The notes under the pieces are model-generated. The model saw only the letters and a list, made by a program, of their open reading frames with translations, had not been told where the DNA came from and ran no database searches. Positions 19,291-28,948 of a stretch of DNA of 58,926 nucleotides are shown here, piece after piece; the first letter of the stretch is position 1; the number at the start of each line of letters is the position of its first letter. The stretch comes from an uncultured Ruminococcus sp. (GTDB lineage Bacteria; Bacillota; Clostridia; Oscillospirales; Acutalibacteraceae), in the NCBI GenBank assembly GCA_902765855.1, contig CACXBF010000010.1, forward strand, positions 1 to 58,926, in the 5' to 3' direction. Both the position numbers and the translations under genes were made by a program.

Positions 19291-20656
19291 GGCTTAACTC
19301 CTGTGCAGTATAACGCATATATTCGCCCTGCCAATGTAACGGCACCGAACGAGCTTCACCATGACGGTTCTTTGCAACAATACATTCACCGCTGTTGTTA
19401 TCCTTCTCTTCATCATCGCCACTGCCTATATTATCGTAGTAACCCTCACGATAAAGGAACAAAACAATATCTGCGTCCTGCTCGATAGAACCTGAATCTC
19501 TTAGGTCAGAAAGCTGTGGTTTTCTGTTTTCACGCTTTTCGCTTGCACGAGAAAGCTGTGAAAGTGCTATTACAGGAATATTAAATTCCTTAGCAAGAGC
19601 TTTCAGACTTCTTGTGATTTCACTTATTTCGTTTACACGACTTTCAGTTCTTCTTGAACCGGACATAAGCTGAAGATAATCAACTATTACCAAGTCTACA
19701 TCTTTAAGTCGTCTAAGCTTTGCCTTTAACTCCGGAACAGATATACCCGGTGTATCATCAAAATACATTTCTGTTTTTCTAAGCACATCGCCAGCCTCAA
19801 TAAGCCTTGCCCAATCATCGTCTTGAAGCTTTCCTGTACGAAGCTTTGTACCTTCTATCATACCTTCTGTTGAGATAAGTCTTGAGGCAAGCTGTTCTCT
19901 TGACATTTCGAGCGAGAAAAAAGCTACTCTCTTTTTAACGCTTACAGCAACATGACGCATAATATTCAACGCAAAACTGGTTTTACCCATACCGGGTCGA
20001 GCCGCAAGAATAATAAGGTCTGAACGGTTAAGTCCTGTTATGACATTATCGAGTGTACCTATTCCCGTAGGAATAGCTCTCATCTCAGAGCTTTCAGGAG
20101 AATTCAGTATATCTATTCTATCAAGAACATCAAGAATAATATTATCAATTCTTTGCAAGCCTGTGCGGCTGCTATTGTCATCACGAATATCAAAAATGCT
20201 CTGTTCGGCAGAATCTATTAGCGTAGAAACATTATCTCCATATTCAGAAGCATTATTTATGATTTCTCTTGAAGCTAAAATAAGTCTGCGTCTTTGATAG
20301 CTATTCTTAACAATTTCAGCATATTCAGTAATATTAGACCTTGACGGCAACATCTCTGAAATTTGATATAGATAGGATTTGAAAGAAGCATCATCATAGT
20401 CTTTTTGCTGTTTTAACTTTTCAAGAATAGTGATAACATCTATCGGCGTATTCATAACGAAAAGCTCTATCATCGCAGTATATATGGAACGATGTGTTGC
20501 AAGATAGAAACATTCTGCCTGCGGAAGTATCTGGATAACTTCCGCCATACATTCTCCGTCCATAATTATAGTTGCAAGAACGGCTTGTTCTGCTTCAGGG
20601 CTATACGGAAGATTCATACCGTCAACCGAAGATGAAACGGAATCTATATCCGCCAT
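19280..20656 (-). CDS. dnaB: Replicative DNA helicase
   Basis: A 458-residue hexameric helicase that unwinds DNA at the replication fork. The N-terminal helical domain (about 15-120) begins with the typical NLPYSPEAEQAVL. The RecA-like C-terminal domain has Walker A RPGMGKTS at 220-227, VAFFSLEMS, the Walker B strand LVIVDYLQLM and the DnaB-type SDLRDSGSIEQDADIV. No intein is present. A GGGAGG site precedes the start, and 19 bases separate it from rplI, the usual rplI-dnaB pairing in Firmicutes. Confidence 0.97.
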   Translation of the reverse strand: MADIDSVSSSVDGMNLPYSPEAEQAVLATIIMDGECMAEVIQILPQAECFYLATHRSIYTAMIELFVMNTPIDVITILEKLKQQKDYDDASFKSYLYQISEMLPSRSNITEYAEIVKNSYQRRRLILASREIINNASEYGDNVSTLIDSAEQSIFDIRDDNSSRTGLQRIDNIILDVLDRIDILNSPESSEMRAIPTGIGTLDNVITGLNRSDLIILAARPGMGKTSFALNIMRHVAVSVKKRVAFFSLEMSREQLASRLISTEGMIEGTKLRTGKLQDDDWARLIEAGDVLRKTEMYFDDTPGISVPELKAKLRRLKDVDLVIVDYLQLMSGSRRTESRVNEISEITRSLKALAKEFNIPVIALSQLSRASEKRENRKPQLSDLRDSGSIEQDADIVLFLYREGYYDNIGSGDDEEKDNNSGECIVAKNRHGEARSVPLHWQGEYMRYTAQELSRGE

Positions 20657-20675
20657 TTATAAAGACCTCCCAAAA

Positions 20676-21122
20676 TTAAAGCTCTGTTACAGATACCTTA
20701 AGCTTTGCAACAACTCCGCCGAAAAGCTTAATTTCGCAATTATAAATACCGAAAGCCTTAATATCGCAATCGAGTGAAATTTTTCTCTTGTCGATAGAGA
20801 AATTATATTGCTTTTTAATTTCAGCAGCAATTTCCTTGCTTGTTACAGAACCGAAAAGTCTGCCACCTTGACCGGCCTTTGCTTTAAGCTCAAGAGTTAC
20901 ATCTTTTAGCTTATCAGCAATAGCCTGTGCCTCTTTTGTCTGTTGTTCGATTTTATATTGTTTGGATTGCTCTGCATTTTTGAACTCATTAAGAGCCTGT
21001 GCATCAGCAACTCTTGCTAAATTTCTTGGAAATAAAAAGTTTCTTGCATAACCGTCGCTTACATTAACAAGCTCTCCCTTTTTTCCTGTTCCCTTAACAT
21101 CTTGCAAAAGCATTACTTTCAT
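20676..21122 (-). CDS. rplI: 50S ribosomal protein L9
   Basis: L9 of 148 residues, normal length, with the N-terminal rRNA-binding domain ([30 protein letters not shown]...), the long connecting helix and a C-terminal domain containing [17 protein letters not shown]. The open frame runs eight codons further to 21146, but L9 proteins start at the MKVMLLQDV Met, and AAAGGAAG lies at a workable distance from it. It sits between gdpP and dnaB, the conserved Firmicutes order. A 168-base gap upstream contains a GGGCG/CGCCC hairpin like those in the repeat family. Confidence 0.96.
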   Translation of the reverse strand: MKVMLLQDVKGTGKKGELVNVSDGYARNFLFPRNLARVADAQALNEFKNAEQSKQYKIEQQTKEAQAIADKLKDVTLELKAKAGQGGRLFGSVTSKEIAAEIKKQYNFSIDKRKISLDCDIKAFGIYNCEIKLFGGVVAKLKVSVTEL

Positions 21123-21314
21123 TACTAATCTAACTTCCTTTCTCATAACTAAAGGCTTTGTTTATAAATATTTTATAAAGCTATGAACCTTTAAAATTTT
21201 ATTATAAATCAACTTTTATTTATACAGCAGAAAATTCTACTGATAAATTACCAAATGGGCGAACAAAGTCCGCCCTTAAATGATATATAAACTTTCTATA
21301 CAAACTCAGTATTA

Positions 21315-23318
21315 TCACTGTGATTCGGCAACTGTTGGCTCAACAGCAGGCTCCGCTGGATTATGAACCTGTTCACTGTTTATAGAGCTTACTATTTTTA
21401 CAAGCTGTTCTCTTGCCTCTTCCATAGTTACGCCCTTTAGCTGAGTAGCTGCCATTGTCTGATGACCGCCACCGCCCATTTTTTCCATAAGTACCTGAAC
21501 ATTTACATCACCGAGTGAACGAGCAGAAATATTTATGCAGTTCTTTGTTGGAAACATTACAAATGACGCCTTGACATTTTCTATACCAAGAAGCTCATCT
21601 GCAGCTTGTGCTGCAGCCACTCTGATATCAGAGGTTTCTTCATCTGCACAAGCTATTGCATAGAAATTAAATATCTCTGCCTCACTAACAAGCTTATACT
21701 TAGTCTTATATGTACTGATTGAGTTAGAGAATAATCTCTTAACCTCAACCGTATCCGCTCCTTTTCCTCTCAAAAATGCCGCTGCCTCGAAAGTTCTTAC
21801 TCCTGTACGCAAAACAAAGTTTTTCGTATCAAGCATAATTCCTGCGAGAAGCGCCTCTGCTTCAAGCCTTGTGAGGTTATCACTGCCTAAATATTGTATA
21901 AGTTCTGCAACCATCTCAGAGGCTGATGAAGAATAAGGCTCGTGATAGAAAATTATCGCATTTTCTATATGATTAACCATCATTCTATGGTGGTCTATTA
22001 CAACAACTCTCTTGCATTTTTTATAAACCTTTGCAAATTCAAGAAAGCTTGGTGAATGTGTATCAACAACAATGAGAAGCGTTCTTTCAGTTATCTCATT
22101 AAGTGCGGTATGCTCATCTATAAAAACATCAAGTGAGCCGGTTTTTTCTATATTAGAAATTACTGAACCCGCAAGGCTTTGTTGTTTATTTATGGCAATA
22201 AATGCGTCCATATCCATACCCTTTTGTATGGTACTCCACATACCAACAGCCGCTCCCACACTATCTAAATCTGAGAAGCGATGTCCCATAATAATAACCT
22301 TATCGCTTTTTCTTATTTGTTCTTCAAGTGCCGCAGAAATAACTCTTGTTCTGACTTTATCCCTTTTTTCTACACCTTTAGAAGTACCGCCAAAGAACTC
22401 ATAGCCCTCACCATTGTTTACTGCGGCTTGGTCGCCGCCTCGTCCATGCGCCATTTCGAGAGCCTGTCTTGCGCGAAGCTCACATTCCCTTAGATTCTTT
22501 CCACCACGACCTACGCCAATAGATATTGTCGCACCCGAAACATCATTTATTCTGATATTTCTTATAGTTTCAAGAATTTTAAACTTCTGCTCAATAAGTG
22601 CTTGAATATTTCTTTCTTCTATAACAACAAGGTACATATCGTTCTTTTCAAGCTTTTTATAAAAGCCTTTCATACCTGCCGCCCATTCTTGAAGTTTACT
22701 TTCTATAAATATAGAAATCTGGTCGCAGACATTCTCATCACTTGCTCTTTCTATTTCACTCTTATTATCAAAATCAATAAGGGTTACAATAGGTCTGGAA
22801 AGCAAATATTCATCAGAATTTGCCTTATATAAGCTATTATCAATGAAGTATATTATTCCGCCATTCTCAGCAAGAACACCAAATGCAACATACCACTTAT
22901 CATTATAATGCACATCTATGCCATCGTGATTAAAATAATCTCTTATATCTTTAGACTCTATAAATTGTGACGCAGTTTCTCCAATTTTTTCCTCGTTATT
23001 ACACATACCTTGAGTAAATTTCTTATTACACATCATAATAACGCCATAATCATCAACTACAACCGCCGCAACGTTTATAAGATCAATCGACGACTGATTC
23101 ATAACTGAAAAAGCACTGGAAGCACTTTTTATAATACGTCTGACATAGTTACCAAATTTATATGTGCTAAGAAATACGGTTGCCGCAGACGCTATTGCCG
23201 CAAGAAGTTCAATTATAAAAATAGTTGTATTATAATAGTAGGAAACGCCTGCCATAACAAACATTACAATAGAAAATATTATAAAGACAGGTGTTGTCAC
23301 CCATATTTTTTTATTCAA
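21315..23318 (-). CDS. gdpP: Cyclic-di-AMP phosphodiesterase GdpP
   Basis: A membrane phosphodiesterase (about 667 residues) that hydrolyses c-di-AMP to pApA. It has two N-terminal membrane segments (about 7-27 and 35-55), a PAS-like domain (about 70-170), a degenerate GGDEF domain (about 175-310), a DHH domain with GHRFSDLDSVGAAVGM and VVVIDHHRMM, and a DHHA1 domain with GGGGHQTMAA. All catalytic motifs are present. TTG at 23318 is preferred: GGAGG lies eight bases upstream, whereas the longer frame from 23333 would begin on that site. Downstream of rnj and upstream of rplI-dnaB. The last 20 residues are a Glu/Pro/Val-rich tail. Confidence 0.94.
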   Translation of the reverse strand: MNKKIWVTTPVFIIFSIVMFVMAGVSYYYNTTIFIIELLAAIASAATVFLSTYKFGNYVRRIIKSASSAFSVMNQSSIDLINVAAVVVDDYGVIMMCNKKFTQGMCNNEEKIGETASQFIESKDIRDYFNHDGIDVHYNDKWYVAFGVLAENGGIIYFIDNSLYKANSDEYLLSRPIVTLIDFDNKSEIERASDENVCDQISIFIESKLQEWAAGMKGFYKKLEKNDMYLVVIEERNIQALIEQKFKILETIRNIRINDVSGATISIGVGRGGKNLRECELRARQALEMAHGRGGDQAAVNNGEGYEFFGGTSKGVEKRDKVRTRVISAALEEQIRKSDKVIIMGHRFSDLDSVGAAVGMWSTIQKGMDMDAFIAINKQQSLAGSVISNIEKTGSLDVFIDEHTALNEITERTLLIVVDTHSPSFLEFAKVYKKCKRVVVIDHHRMMVNHIENAIIFYHEPYSSSASEMVAELIQYLGSDNLTRLEAEALLAGIMLDTKNFVLRTGVRTFEAAAFLRGKGADTVEVKRLFSNSISTYKTKYKLVSEAEIFNFYAIACADEETSDIRVAAAQAADELLGIENVKASFVMFPTKNCINISARSLGDVNVQVLMEKMGGGGHQTMAATQLKGVTMEEAREQLVKIVSSINSEQVHNPAEPAVEPTVAESQ

Positions 23319-23353
23319 GACAGTCGCCTCCAATCAAATCAGAATCTGCACGA

Positions 23354-25333
23354 TTAAATCTCCATAATTACAGGAAGAATCATCGGGCTTCTTCTTGTTT
23401 TATCATATAAAAGCTTGGAAAGCTCGTCTTTTATCTTTGTTTTCATAACGCCCCATTCACGGACATTTTCATTATAGCAATCATCAAGAATATCCTCAAC
23501 TCTTGCCTTGATATTATCCATAAGCGGTTCGGCTTCTCTTACATATACAAAACCTCTTGAAACTATATCAGGGCCGGAAACAACATGACCGTCCCCGGAA
23601 TCTATTGTCACTACAACTACAATTAATCCGTCCTGTCCGAGATGTTTTCTATCTCGAAGAACGATACTTCCGACATCTCCGACACCAAGTCCATCAACAA
23701 GTACCTGTCCAGCAGGAACATCAGGAAGTTGTTTTATATAATCTCTGTTAAGTTCAATTACATTTCCGATATTTCCGATAAAGACATTTTCCTTTGGAAT
23801 CCCCATCTGATAAGCCAATTCTGCGTGTTTTTGCAAGTGCTTCTGCTCACCATGAACCGGAATAAAATACTTAGGCTTGGTAAGTCCCTGAATAATTTTA
23901 AGTTCCTCTTGGCAAGCGTGTCCTGAAACATGAACTTCATACATAGATTCATAGACAACATGGCAGCCATGTTTAATAAGTTCATTAACAACTGCTCCAA
24001 CAGTTTTTTCATTACCGGGAATAGGATTAGCTGAAATGATTATAAAGTCGCCAGGACCTACTGCAACCTTTCTATGGTCCGAATAAGCCATTCTCGAAAG
24101 TGCAGACATAGGTTCGCCCTGACTTCCAGTAGTAATGAGAACTATCTGCTCCTTTGGGTATCTGTTGAGCATATCAATATCAATGACAACGCCATCAGGA
24201 ATATCAACATAGCCAAGCTCTGTGGCAATAGTCATATAGTTAATCATACTTCTGCCTGAGAAAGCAACTTTTCTGCCATGTCTTGCAGCACACTTAATAA
24301 TTTGCTCAACACGACCAATATTTGATGCAAAGGTTGCAATTATAATTCTTTCCTTTTCAGCCTCTCTAAAGAACATTTCAAAGGAATTTACAACTTTTTG
24401 CTCTGTGACGGTATATCCGGGACGCTCTGCATTTGTAGAATCAGCCATAAGTGCAAGTACACCCTCATTGCCAAGCTCTCCAAATCTTGCAAGATCTATC
24501 ATATCGCCTGTTATAGGTGTACAGTCAATTTTGAAGTCACCTGTATGGATAATCGTTCCGCCGGGTGTATGAATAGCAAGACCTACTGCGTCAGGAATAG
24601 AATGGTTTACATGAATAAATTCTATTGTCATGCAACCAAGCTTTATTTTCTGACCTGGCTTTACTATATTCATCTTTGCCTTTGACTGAAGATTATGCTC
24701 CTTGAGCTTACTTCCGACAAGTCCAAGAGTAAGACTTGTGCCATACATCGGAAGATTAACCTTTCTTAATAAGTAAGGCAAAGCTCCGATATGGTCTTCG
24801 TGTCCGTGCGTAAGAACTATACCCTTGATCTTATCCTTATTTCGCTCTATATATGTGAAATCTGGCAAAACTAAATCTACGCCAAGCATTTCTCCATCGG
24901 GGAATGCCATACCGCAATCAAGCAGGAACATATCTCCCTCACACTCGAAAAGTGTGATATTTTTGCCGATTTCGTTAAGTCCGCCAAGGAATGTAATCTT
25001 AACGCTTGGAAGCGGTGAATAGCTTCTTCTTTGTCCCTTTCCCTGTGGAGTTCTTTTCTTAAAAGCTTTCTGCTTTTGGTCAGCCGACTGAAAACGACCC
25101 TTTGAAATCTGAACTGACTGTCTATCTGGATTATTATTAGAATTAATTCTTCCGAAAAGTTTTGCAGACGAACCCTCTATCATAGCCGCCTTACTCTGCT
25201 GTCTTCTTTCATACGGAGAAAGCGACCCTTGTCTTTGGGGCATACTTCGACCTGTCCCTCTTCCCTTTCTCTGAGTGCTGCCTCCTTGAAAATCGCCGAG
25301 GGATTGGTTCTGCTTATTATATTCTGATGTCAC
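23354..25333 (-). CDS. Ribonuclease J with long basic N-terminal extension
   Basis: A 659-residue RNase J, an mRNA-processing 5'-3' exo/endonuclease of the beta-lactamase/beta-CASP superfamily. The metal motif HGHEDH is at 176-181, with VNHSIPDAVG, HTGDFKID and the C-terminal PVHGEQKHL also visible. The core begins near residue 109, so the first ~108 residues are an extension rich in Arg, Gln, Ser and Gly that looks disordered and RNA-binding; typical RNase J proteins have about 555 residues. The start is GTG with GGAGG nine bases upstream. It leads the run with gdpP, 20 bases away. RnjA versus RnjB cannot be decided. Confidence 0.95.
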   Translation of the reverse strand: MTSEYNKQNQSLGDFQGGSTQRKGRGTGRSMPQRQGSLSPYERRQQSKAAMIEGSSAKLFGRINSNNNPDRQSVQISKGRFQSADQKQKAFKKRTPQGKGQRRSYSPLPSVKITFLGGLNEIGKNITLFECEGDMFLLDCGMAFPDGEMLGVDLVLPDFTYIERNKDKIKGIVLTHGHEDHIGALPYLLRKVNLPMYGTSLTLGLVGSKLKEHNLQSKAKMNIVKPGQKIKLGCMTIEFIHVNHSIPDAVGLAIHTPGGTIIHTGDFKIDCTPITGDMIDLARFGELGNEGVLALMADSTNAERPGYTVTEQKVVNSFEMFFREAEKERIIIATFASNIGRVEQIIKCAARHGRKVAFSGRSMINYMTIATELGYVDIPDGVVIDIDMLNRYPKEQIVLITTGSQGEPMSALSRMAYSDHRKVAVGPGDFIIISANPIPGNEKTVGAVVNELIKHGCHVVYESMYEVHVSGHACQEELKIIQGLTKPKYFIPVHGEQKHLQKHAELAYQMGIPKENVFIGNIGNVIELNRDYIKQLPDVPAGQVLVDGLGVGDVGSIVLRDRKHLGQDGLIVVVVTIDSGDGHVVSGPDIVSRGFVYVREAEPLMDNIKARVEDILDDCYNENVREWGVMKTKIKDELSKLLYDKTRRSPMILPVIMEI

Positions 25334-25478
25334 TAAAAATAACCTCCATCTTTATATTTATTTTTCCGAACAAAATCAGTAACTTAATTCTACTCCGCAA
25401 ATGCGATTCTGTCAAGTTTATAGAAATAACCAAAAGCTCAGTTATAACTATCAAAATATACTTTATTCAATCAATAGC

Positions 25479-25507
25479 TTGCTAATTATAGGCTTATTAT
25501 ATATAAT
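25479..25507 (+). promoter_or_regulatory. rnhA promoter
   Basis: TTGCTA (25479-25484), 17-base spacer, TATAAT (25502-25507), placed about 24 bases before the preferred rnhA start and divergent from the RNase J gene. Confidence 0.7.
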
Positions 25508-25530
25508 ATATCTCGAAAGGATTGATTTAT

Positions 25531-25971
25531 TTGAAGAAAATAGAAATCTTTACAGATGGTGCTTGTAGCGGCAACCCCGGACCGGGCGGTTTCGGTGCAA
25601 TTCTTAGATATAATGAACACACTAAAGAAATTTCCGGCGGCGAGGCTGAAACCACAAATAATCGTATGGAACTTCGTGGCGTTATAGAGGCGCTCAAAGC
25701 CCTTAAGGAGCCTTGCGAGGTTATTATTACAAGCGATTCAAAGTATGTATGTGATGCTGTAACAAAAGGCTGGGCAAGGTCTTGGAAAGCTCATAACTGG
25801 ATAAAAAGCGACAAGAAAAAGGCTCTCAATTCCGACCTTTGGGAAGAACTACTCAACCTTCTTGATAAACATAGAGTTAAATTTGTTTGGGTTAAAGGTC
25901 ATGCTGGTCATCCGGAAAATGAACGCTGTGATGAATTAGCTGTTGCGGAGGCAGCCAAGTTTAAAAAATAG
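25531..25971 (+). CDS. rnhA: Ribonuclease HI
   Basis: A type 1 RNase H (146 residues) that cuts the RNA strand of RNA-DNA hybrids. The catalytic acidic residues are visible in [15 protein letters not shown] (Asp), [13 protein letters not shown] (Glu), ITSDSKYV (Asp) and NERCDELA (Asp), with [11 protein letters not shown] holding the conserved histidine loop. TTG at 25531 is preferred because AAAGG at 25516-25520 is ten bases upstream and the protein then begins [10 protein letters not shown] as in most homologues. It stands alone, divergent from the RNase J gene. Confidence 0.95.
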   Translation: MKKIEIFTDGACSGNPGPGGFGAILRYNEHTKEISGGEAETTNNRMELRGVIEALKALKEPCEVIITSDSKYVCDAVTKGWARSWKAHNWIKSDKKKALNSDLWEELLNLLDKHRVKFVWVKGHAGHPENERCDELAVAEAAKFKK

Positions 25972-26064
25972 TATTAACATAAAATAAGCTATTTATTAAT
26001 AATTGAACTAAATGTTAGAACAAAACATTTCAGATGCAATGCCGGTCAAGAGGTATTTTGGAAT

Positions 26065-26309
26065 ATGACCTACAGCCAGAAATTGGTTAAAAGAAAGGAA
26101 AACACATCTTCATTATGGATTGCATTAAGCCTTCCTTTTCTCATAGCATTTTTACTGTTGATTACCTAAATATTTGGTCAATAAATTTAGCTTTAGGAAT
26201 TACTATGTTATTAGTAGTAGGCATATTTGATAGTCAAGGCATCAGATACACTATTCAAAAACTTGAATGGAAAAGCACGCTTTCAATGAAAATAAATAGT
26301 CATCTATAA
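26065..26309 (+). pseudogene. Frameshifted small two-span membrane protein gene
   Basis: An ATG at 26065 has AAGAGGT ten bases upstream and encodes a charged N-terminus plus one membrane segment (LWIALSLPFLIAFLLL) before stopping at about 26166. The next frame then continues with YLNIWSINLALGITMLLVVGIFDSQGIRY to 26309. Joined by one frameshift, probably a lost T in the T5 run near 26147, they make a two-span protein of about 80 residues. No family was recognised. A strong terminator follows. An independent 64-codon gene from 26115 is the alternative reading. Confidence 0.4.
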
Positions 26310-26336
26310 TTTTATATCAAAATAACCATATATTCA

Positions 26337-26376
26337 AAACCGTTTAATTGTTTGTGATTAAACGGTTTTTCATTTT
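26337..26376 (+). terminator. Terminator after the small membrane gene
   Basis: A perfect 12-bp stem, AAACCGTTTAAT (26337-26348) with its complement at 26357-26368, an 8-base loop and TTCATTTT after it. The remaining 180 bases before the next promoter show nothing recognisable. Confidence 0.8.
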
Positions 26377-26529
26377 ATATAACTCAATTTTAGGATATTA
26401 GACTGTACTTGCTATAATTCCAACTATTCACTAAGATTTTTATTATCAAACTCACATTAAATTAAATTTTCCAACTAAAAATCCTCTTTTTTTCAAAACT
26501 AAGCATATATAATATAGCTGTTGAATTTG

Positions 26530-26558
26530 TTGCAAAGAAAAGTAATTTATTGTATAAT
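26530..26558 (+). promoter_or_regulatory. Promoter of the surface-polymer operon
   Basis: TTGCAA (26530-26535), 17-base spacer, TATAAT (26553-26558). It supports the ATG at 26593 as start of the sugar transferase, because the longer open frame begins upstream of this promoter. Confidence 0.75.
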
Positions 26559-26592
26559 ATATAAAATAAATTTATTAAAGGTGTGGACAGAT

Positions 26593-27279
26593 ATGCTCCT
26601 CCGAAGATGGGACAAGCTCCCCGAAAATATGAAAAATGATGATGTAAAAAAATATTATGATATACTTTCCAGAAAGACGGCAAACCTGCTTTTTAAGCGT
26701 ATACTTGATTTTATTCTTGCGTTAATTATGTTGATTGTGCTTTCACCTATTTTTTTGATTGTTGCGATTTGGGTTAAATGTGATTCAAAGGGCAGCGTTT
26801 TTTTTCGGCAAGAAAGAGTTACTCGTTATGGAAAAATTTTTCATATTATAAAGTTTCGAACAATGGTTCAAAATGCTGAATCTATCGGTTCACAGGTTAC
26901 AGTTGACCATGATTCTCGTGTTACTAATGCAGGACATTTTTTGCGAAAAACAAGACTTGACGAATTACCACAGCTTTTTAATATCCTTTCAGGAAGTATG
27001 AGTTTTGTCGGTACAAGACCCGAGGTTATGAAATATGTCAGATGCTATAAGCCTGAAATGATGGCAACGCTCCTACTCCCTGCCGGAATAACTTCACTGA
27101 CAAGCATAAAATTTAAAGACGAAGAAAAGCTTTTGAAAGACGCTGATGATGCAGATAAGGTTTATGTAGAAAAGGTTCTCCCCTTAAAAATGAAAATAAA
27201 CCTTGAATACACAGAAAAATTCAATCTGTTTTTCGATTTAAAGGTTATGTTTATGACGGTTATCGCCGTACTCAAGTAA
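26593..27279 (+). CDS. Polyprenyl-phosphate sugar-1-phosphate transferase
   Basis: A 228-residue bacterial sugar transferase (WbaP/WcaJ C-terminal domain type) that places the first sugar phosphate on undecaprenyl phosphate. A single membrane or re-entrant helix (about 40-62, [25 protein letters not shown]) precedes the catalytic core with [35 protein letters not shown] and SFVGTRPE. It lacks the multi-span N-terminus of long WbaP proteins, as is usual for short PglC-like forms. AAAGGTG is the ribosome site. It opens an operon with the ligase-like gene 24 bases on. The sugar is not deducible. Confidence 0.92.
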   Translation: MLLRRWDKLPENMKNDDVKKYYDILSRKTANLLFKRILDFILALIMLIVLSPIFLIVAIWVKCDSKGSVFFRQERVTRYGKIFHIIKFRTMVQNAESIGSQVTVDHDSRVTNAGHFLRKTRLDELPQLFNILSGSMSFVGTRPEVMKYVRCYKPEMMATLLLPAGITSLTSIKFKDEEKLLKDADDADKVYVEKVLPLKMKINLEYTEKFNLFFDLKVMFMTVIAVLK

Positions 27280-27303
27280 TATGACTGGTGGTGTATACCT
27301 GTA

Positions 27304-28944
27304 ATGAATATCACAAAAAAGAAAATAACAGCATTGCTTATGAATACCTCTGCTATAAGATTCTCATTGCTTTGCCTGCTGTTTTTTGGTTCTGTTTGCG
27401 TGATAGATACTGCCTGCTATTTTTTAGCCGCTCCAATATATGTATGGGCAGGAATCGTTTTATACATAAAGCTTATAAAAGAAAAGAAATTAAGAAAAAT
27501 CAAGCACTTACCTATAATTACTCTATTTCTTGCTTCAGGTCTTATTTCAATTGCAGTAAACTTTGCCTATAATTTGCACGAAAATCTTTTTATGATTTAT
27601 TATGTTATCCTCTGTTTCTTTCTGTTTTACGGACTATATGCCGAAAAAACTCATGAGGCTGTAAAACGAGAGATGACTTTCTTTTTTAAGTTTTTCCTTT
27701 CATCAACGACCATACTTATGACTATAAGTATCATAATACTTCTATGCTCTAAAAAAGGCTTTATGTTTATGGATTATTACATCAGCATAAAAGATAATCG
27801 TTTTGTTGGCATATTCACAAACGCCAATCTTTTGGCATTTTATGCCGTTATCGGCGTTATTCTTTGTCACATACTTTATTTAAGACATAAAGCTGTTTCT
27901 AAGTTTACTTTCGGAGTAAGTCTTTACTATGGAATATGTCTTTTTATAAACTTAATTTCACTCTTTCTTTCCGATTCAAACGGTTCACTTGTATTCATAA
28001 TAATCTATGTTTGTTTCATAGCATTCTATAAAATTTTCAGAAACAGCGATACTGTAAGAACATTTAATTTCATGTTAAGAATAATTTCATTGGTTCTTGC
28101 TTGTGTAGTATTTGCCTTTTCATTTTTAACAATAAGATCTTTCGCACAAGAAGGCTTTGCCGCACTGCTTGAATCCGAAAGAAAAATTTCAGAAACTCAA
28201 AATATAGAAGTAACAAGTACAATTCCTGATTCCGAAAATTCAAGAATTCCAGAAAGCAAACCTTCCAATTCGGAAGAAACTTCAAAACCAACTGAAACCT
28301 CAAAAACCGATAACAACAAATATCTTCCAAGCGATAACACACATACGGAAAATATTTTCAGCGATAAAAAGGCAACAACCTTTACCCACGAAAATAAAAA
28401 TATCGACAGCGGAAGAATACCGCTACTTAAACAAGCTGCTAAACTTTTCTCTCTCTACCCTATCTTTGGAGTTGCTCCAAGAAATATTGTCCTCTATGGC
28501 GAAAAGTATCTCGGTGGATTGAAATATTCTGATTTCCACAATGGCTTTGTAACTATAATCGTAAGCTTTGGAGTTGTAGGCTTTACTTTCTTTATAATCT
28601 TTGCAGTAAAGATTGCAAAAAGTATGCTTGTCTGCATCTTCAAGAAACGCAACAAAAATGATACTGAGCGTGAGATGTTGCCTTGTTTGCTTGCATTTTT
28701 GGCGGCATATTGCGTTTATTCAATGTTTGAAGTCACTTTGTTGCTTGATATTTCCTATCGTGTACTTATTTTCTGGCTTATTCTTGGTTATGCAATGAGC
28801 TATCTCAATCATTATGAAATGAGCGATTATCGAGGCAGACTACATAGTTCCACATTTTTCCCGGGCTTTGTAAACAAAATTCAATCCGCATATAAAGATA
28901 ATTCAGATAGGCAAAACAGCGATTCAAAAGAAGATAAGGAATAG
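27304..28944 (+). CDS. O-antigen ligase/polymerase-like membrane protein
   Basis: A 546-residue polytopic protein with about ten membrane segments, clusters near 15-60, 70-112, 125-150, 175-280 and 400-490, and the Wzy/WaaL-type segment NGFVTIIVSFGVVGFTFFIIF. Such proteins polymerise or ligate lipid-linked glycans on the outer face. The large exterior loop (about 290-370) is unusual, being low-complexity and rich in Ser, Thr, Glu, Asn and Pro (SENSRIPESKPSNSEETSKP), like a spacer or O-glycosylated stretch. It sits between the initiating transferase and a GH25 muramidase whose start is five bases away. Polymerase versus cell-wall ligase is undecided. Confidence 0.75.
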   Translation: MNITKKKITALLMNTSAIRFSLLCLLFFGSVCVIDTACYFLAAPIYVWAGIVLYIKLIKEKKLRKIKHLPIITLFLASGLISIAVNFAYNLHENLFMIYYVILCFFLFYGLYAEKTHEAVKREMTFFFKFFLSSTTILMTISIIILLCSKKGFMFMDYYISIKDNRFVGIFTNANLLAFYAVIGVILCHILYLRHKAVSKFTFGVSLYYGICLFINLISLFLSDSNGSLVFIIIYVCFIAFYKIFRNSDTVRTFNFMLRIISLVLACVVFAFSFLTIRSFAQEGFAALLESERKISETQNIEVTSTIPDSENSRIPESKPSNSEETSKPTETSKTDNNKYLPSDNTHTENIFSDKKATTFTHENKNIDSGRIPLLKQAAKLFSLYPIFGVAPRNIVLYGEKYLGGLKYSDFHNGFVTIIVSFGVVGFTFFIIFAVKIAKSMLVCIFKKRNKNDTEREMLPCLLAFLAAYCVYSMFEVTLLLDISYRVLIFWLILGYAMSYLNHYEMSDYRGRLHSSTFFPGFVNKIQSAYKDNSDRQNSDSKEDKE

Positions 28945-28948
28945 ATAT

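Noticed and set aside
26115-26309. Separate 64-codon small membrane protein gene
   Set aside because: The better ribosome site belongs to the ATG at 26065, and a single frameshift joins both parts, so it was listed as a broken gene.
28070-28342. 90-codon minus-strand frame within the ligase-like gene
   Set aside because: It overlies the low-complexity loop of a real gene and has no motif.
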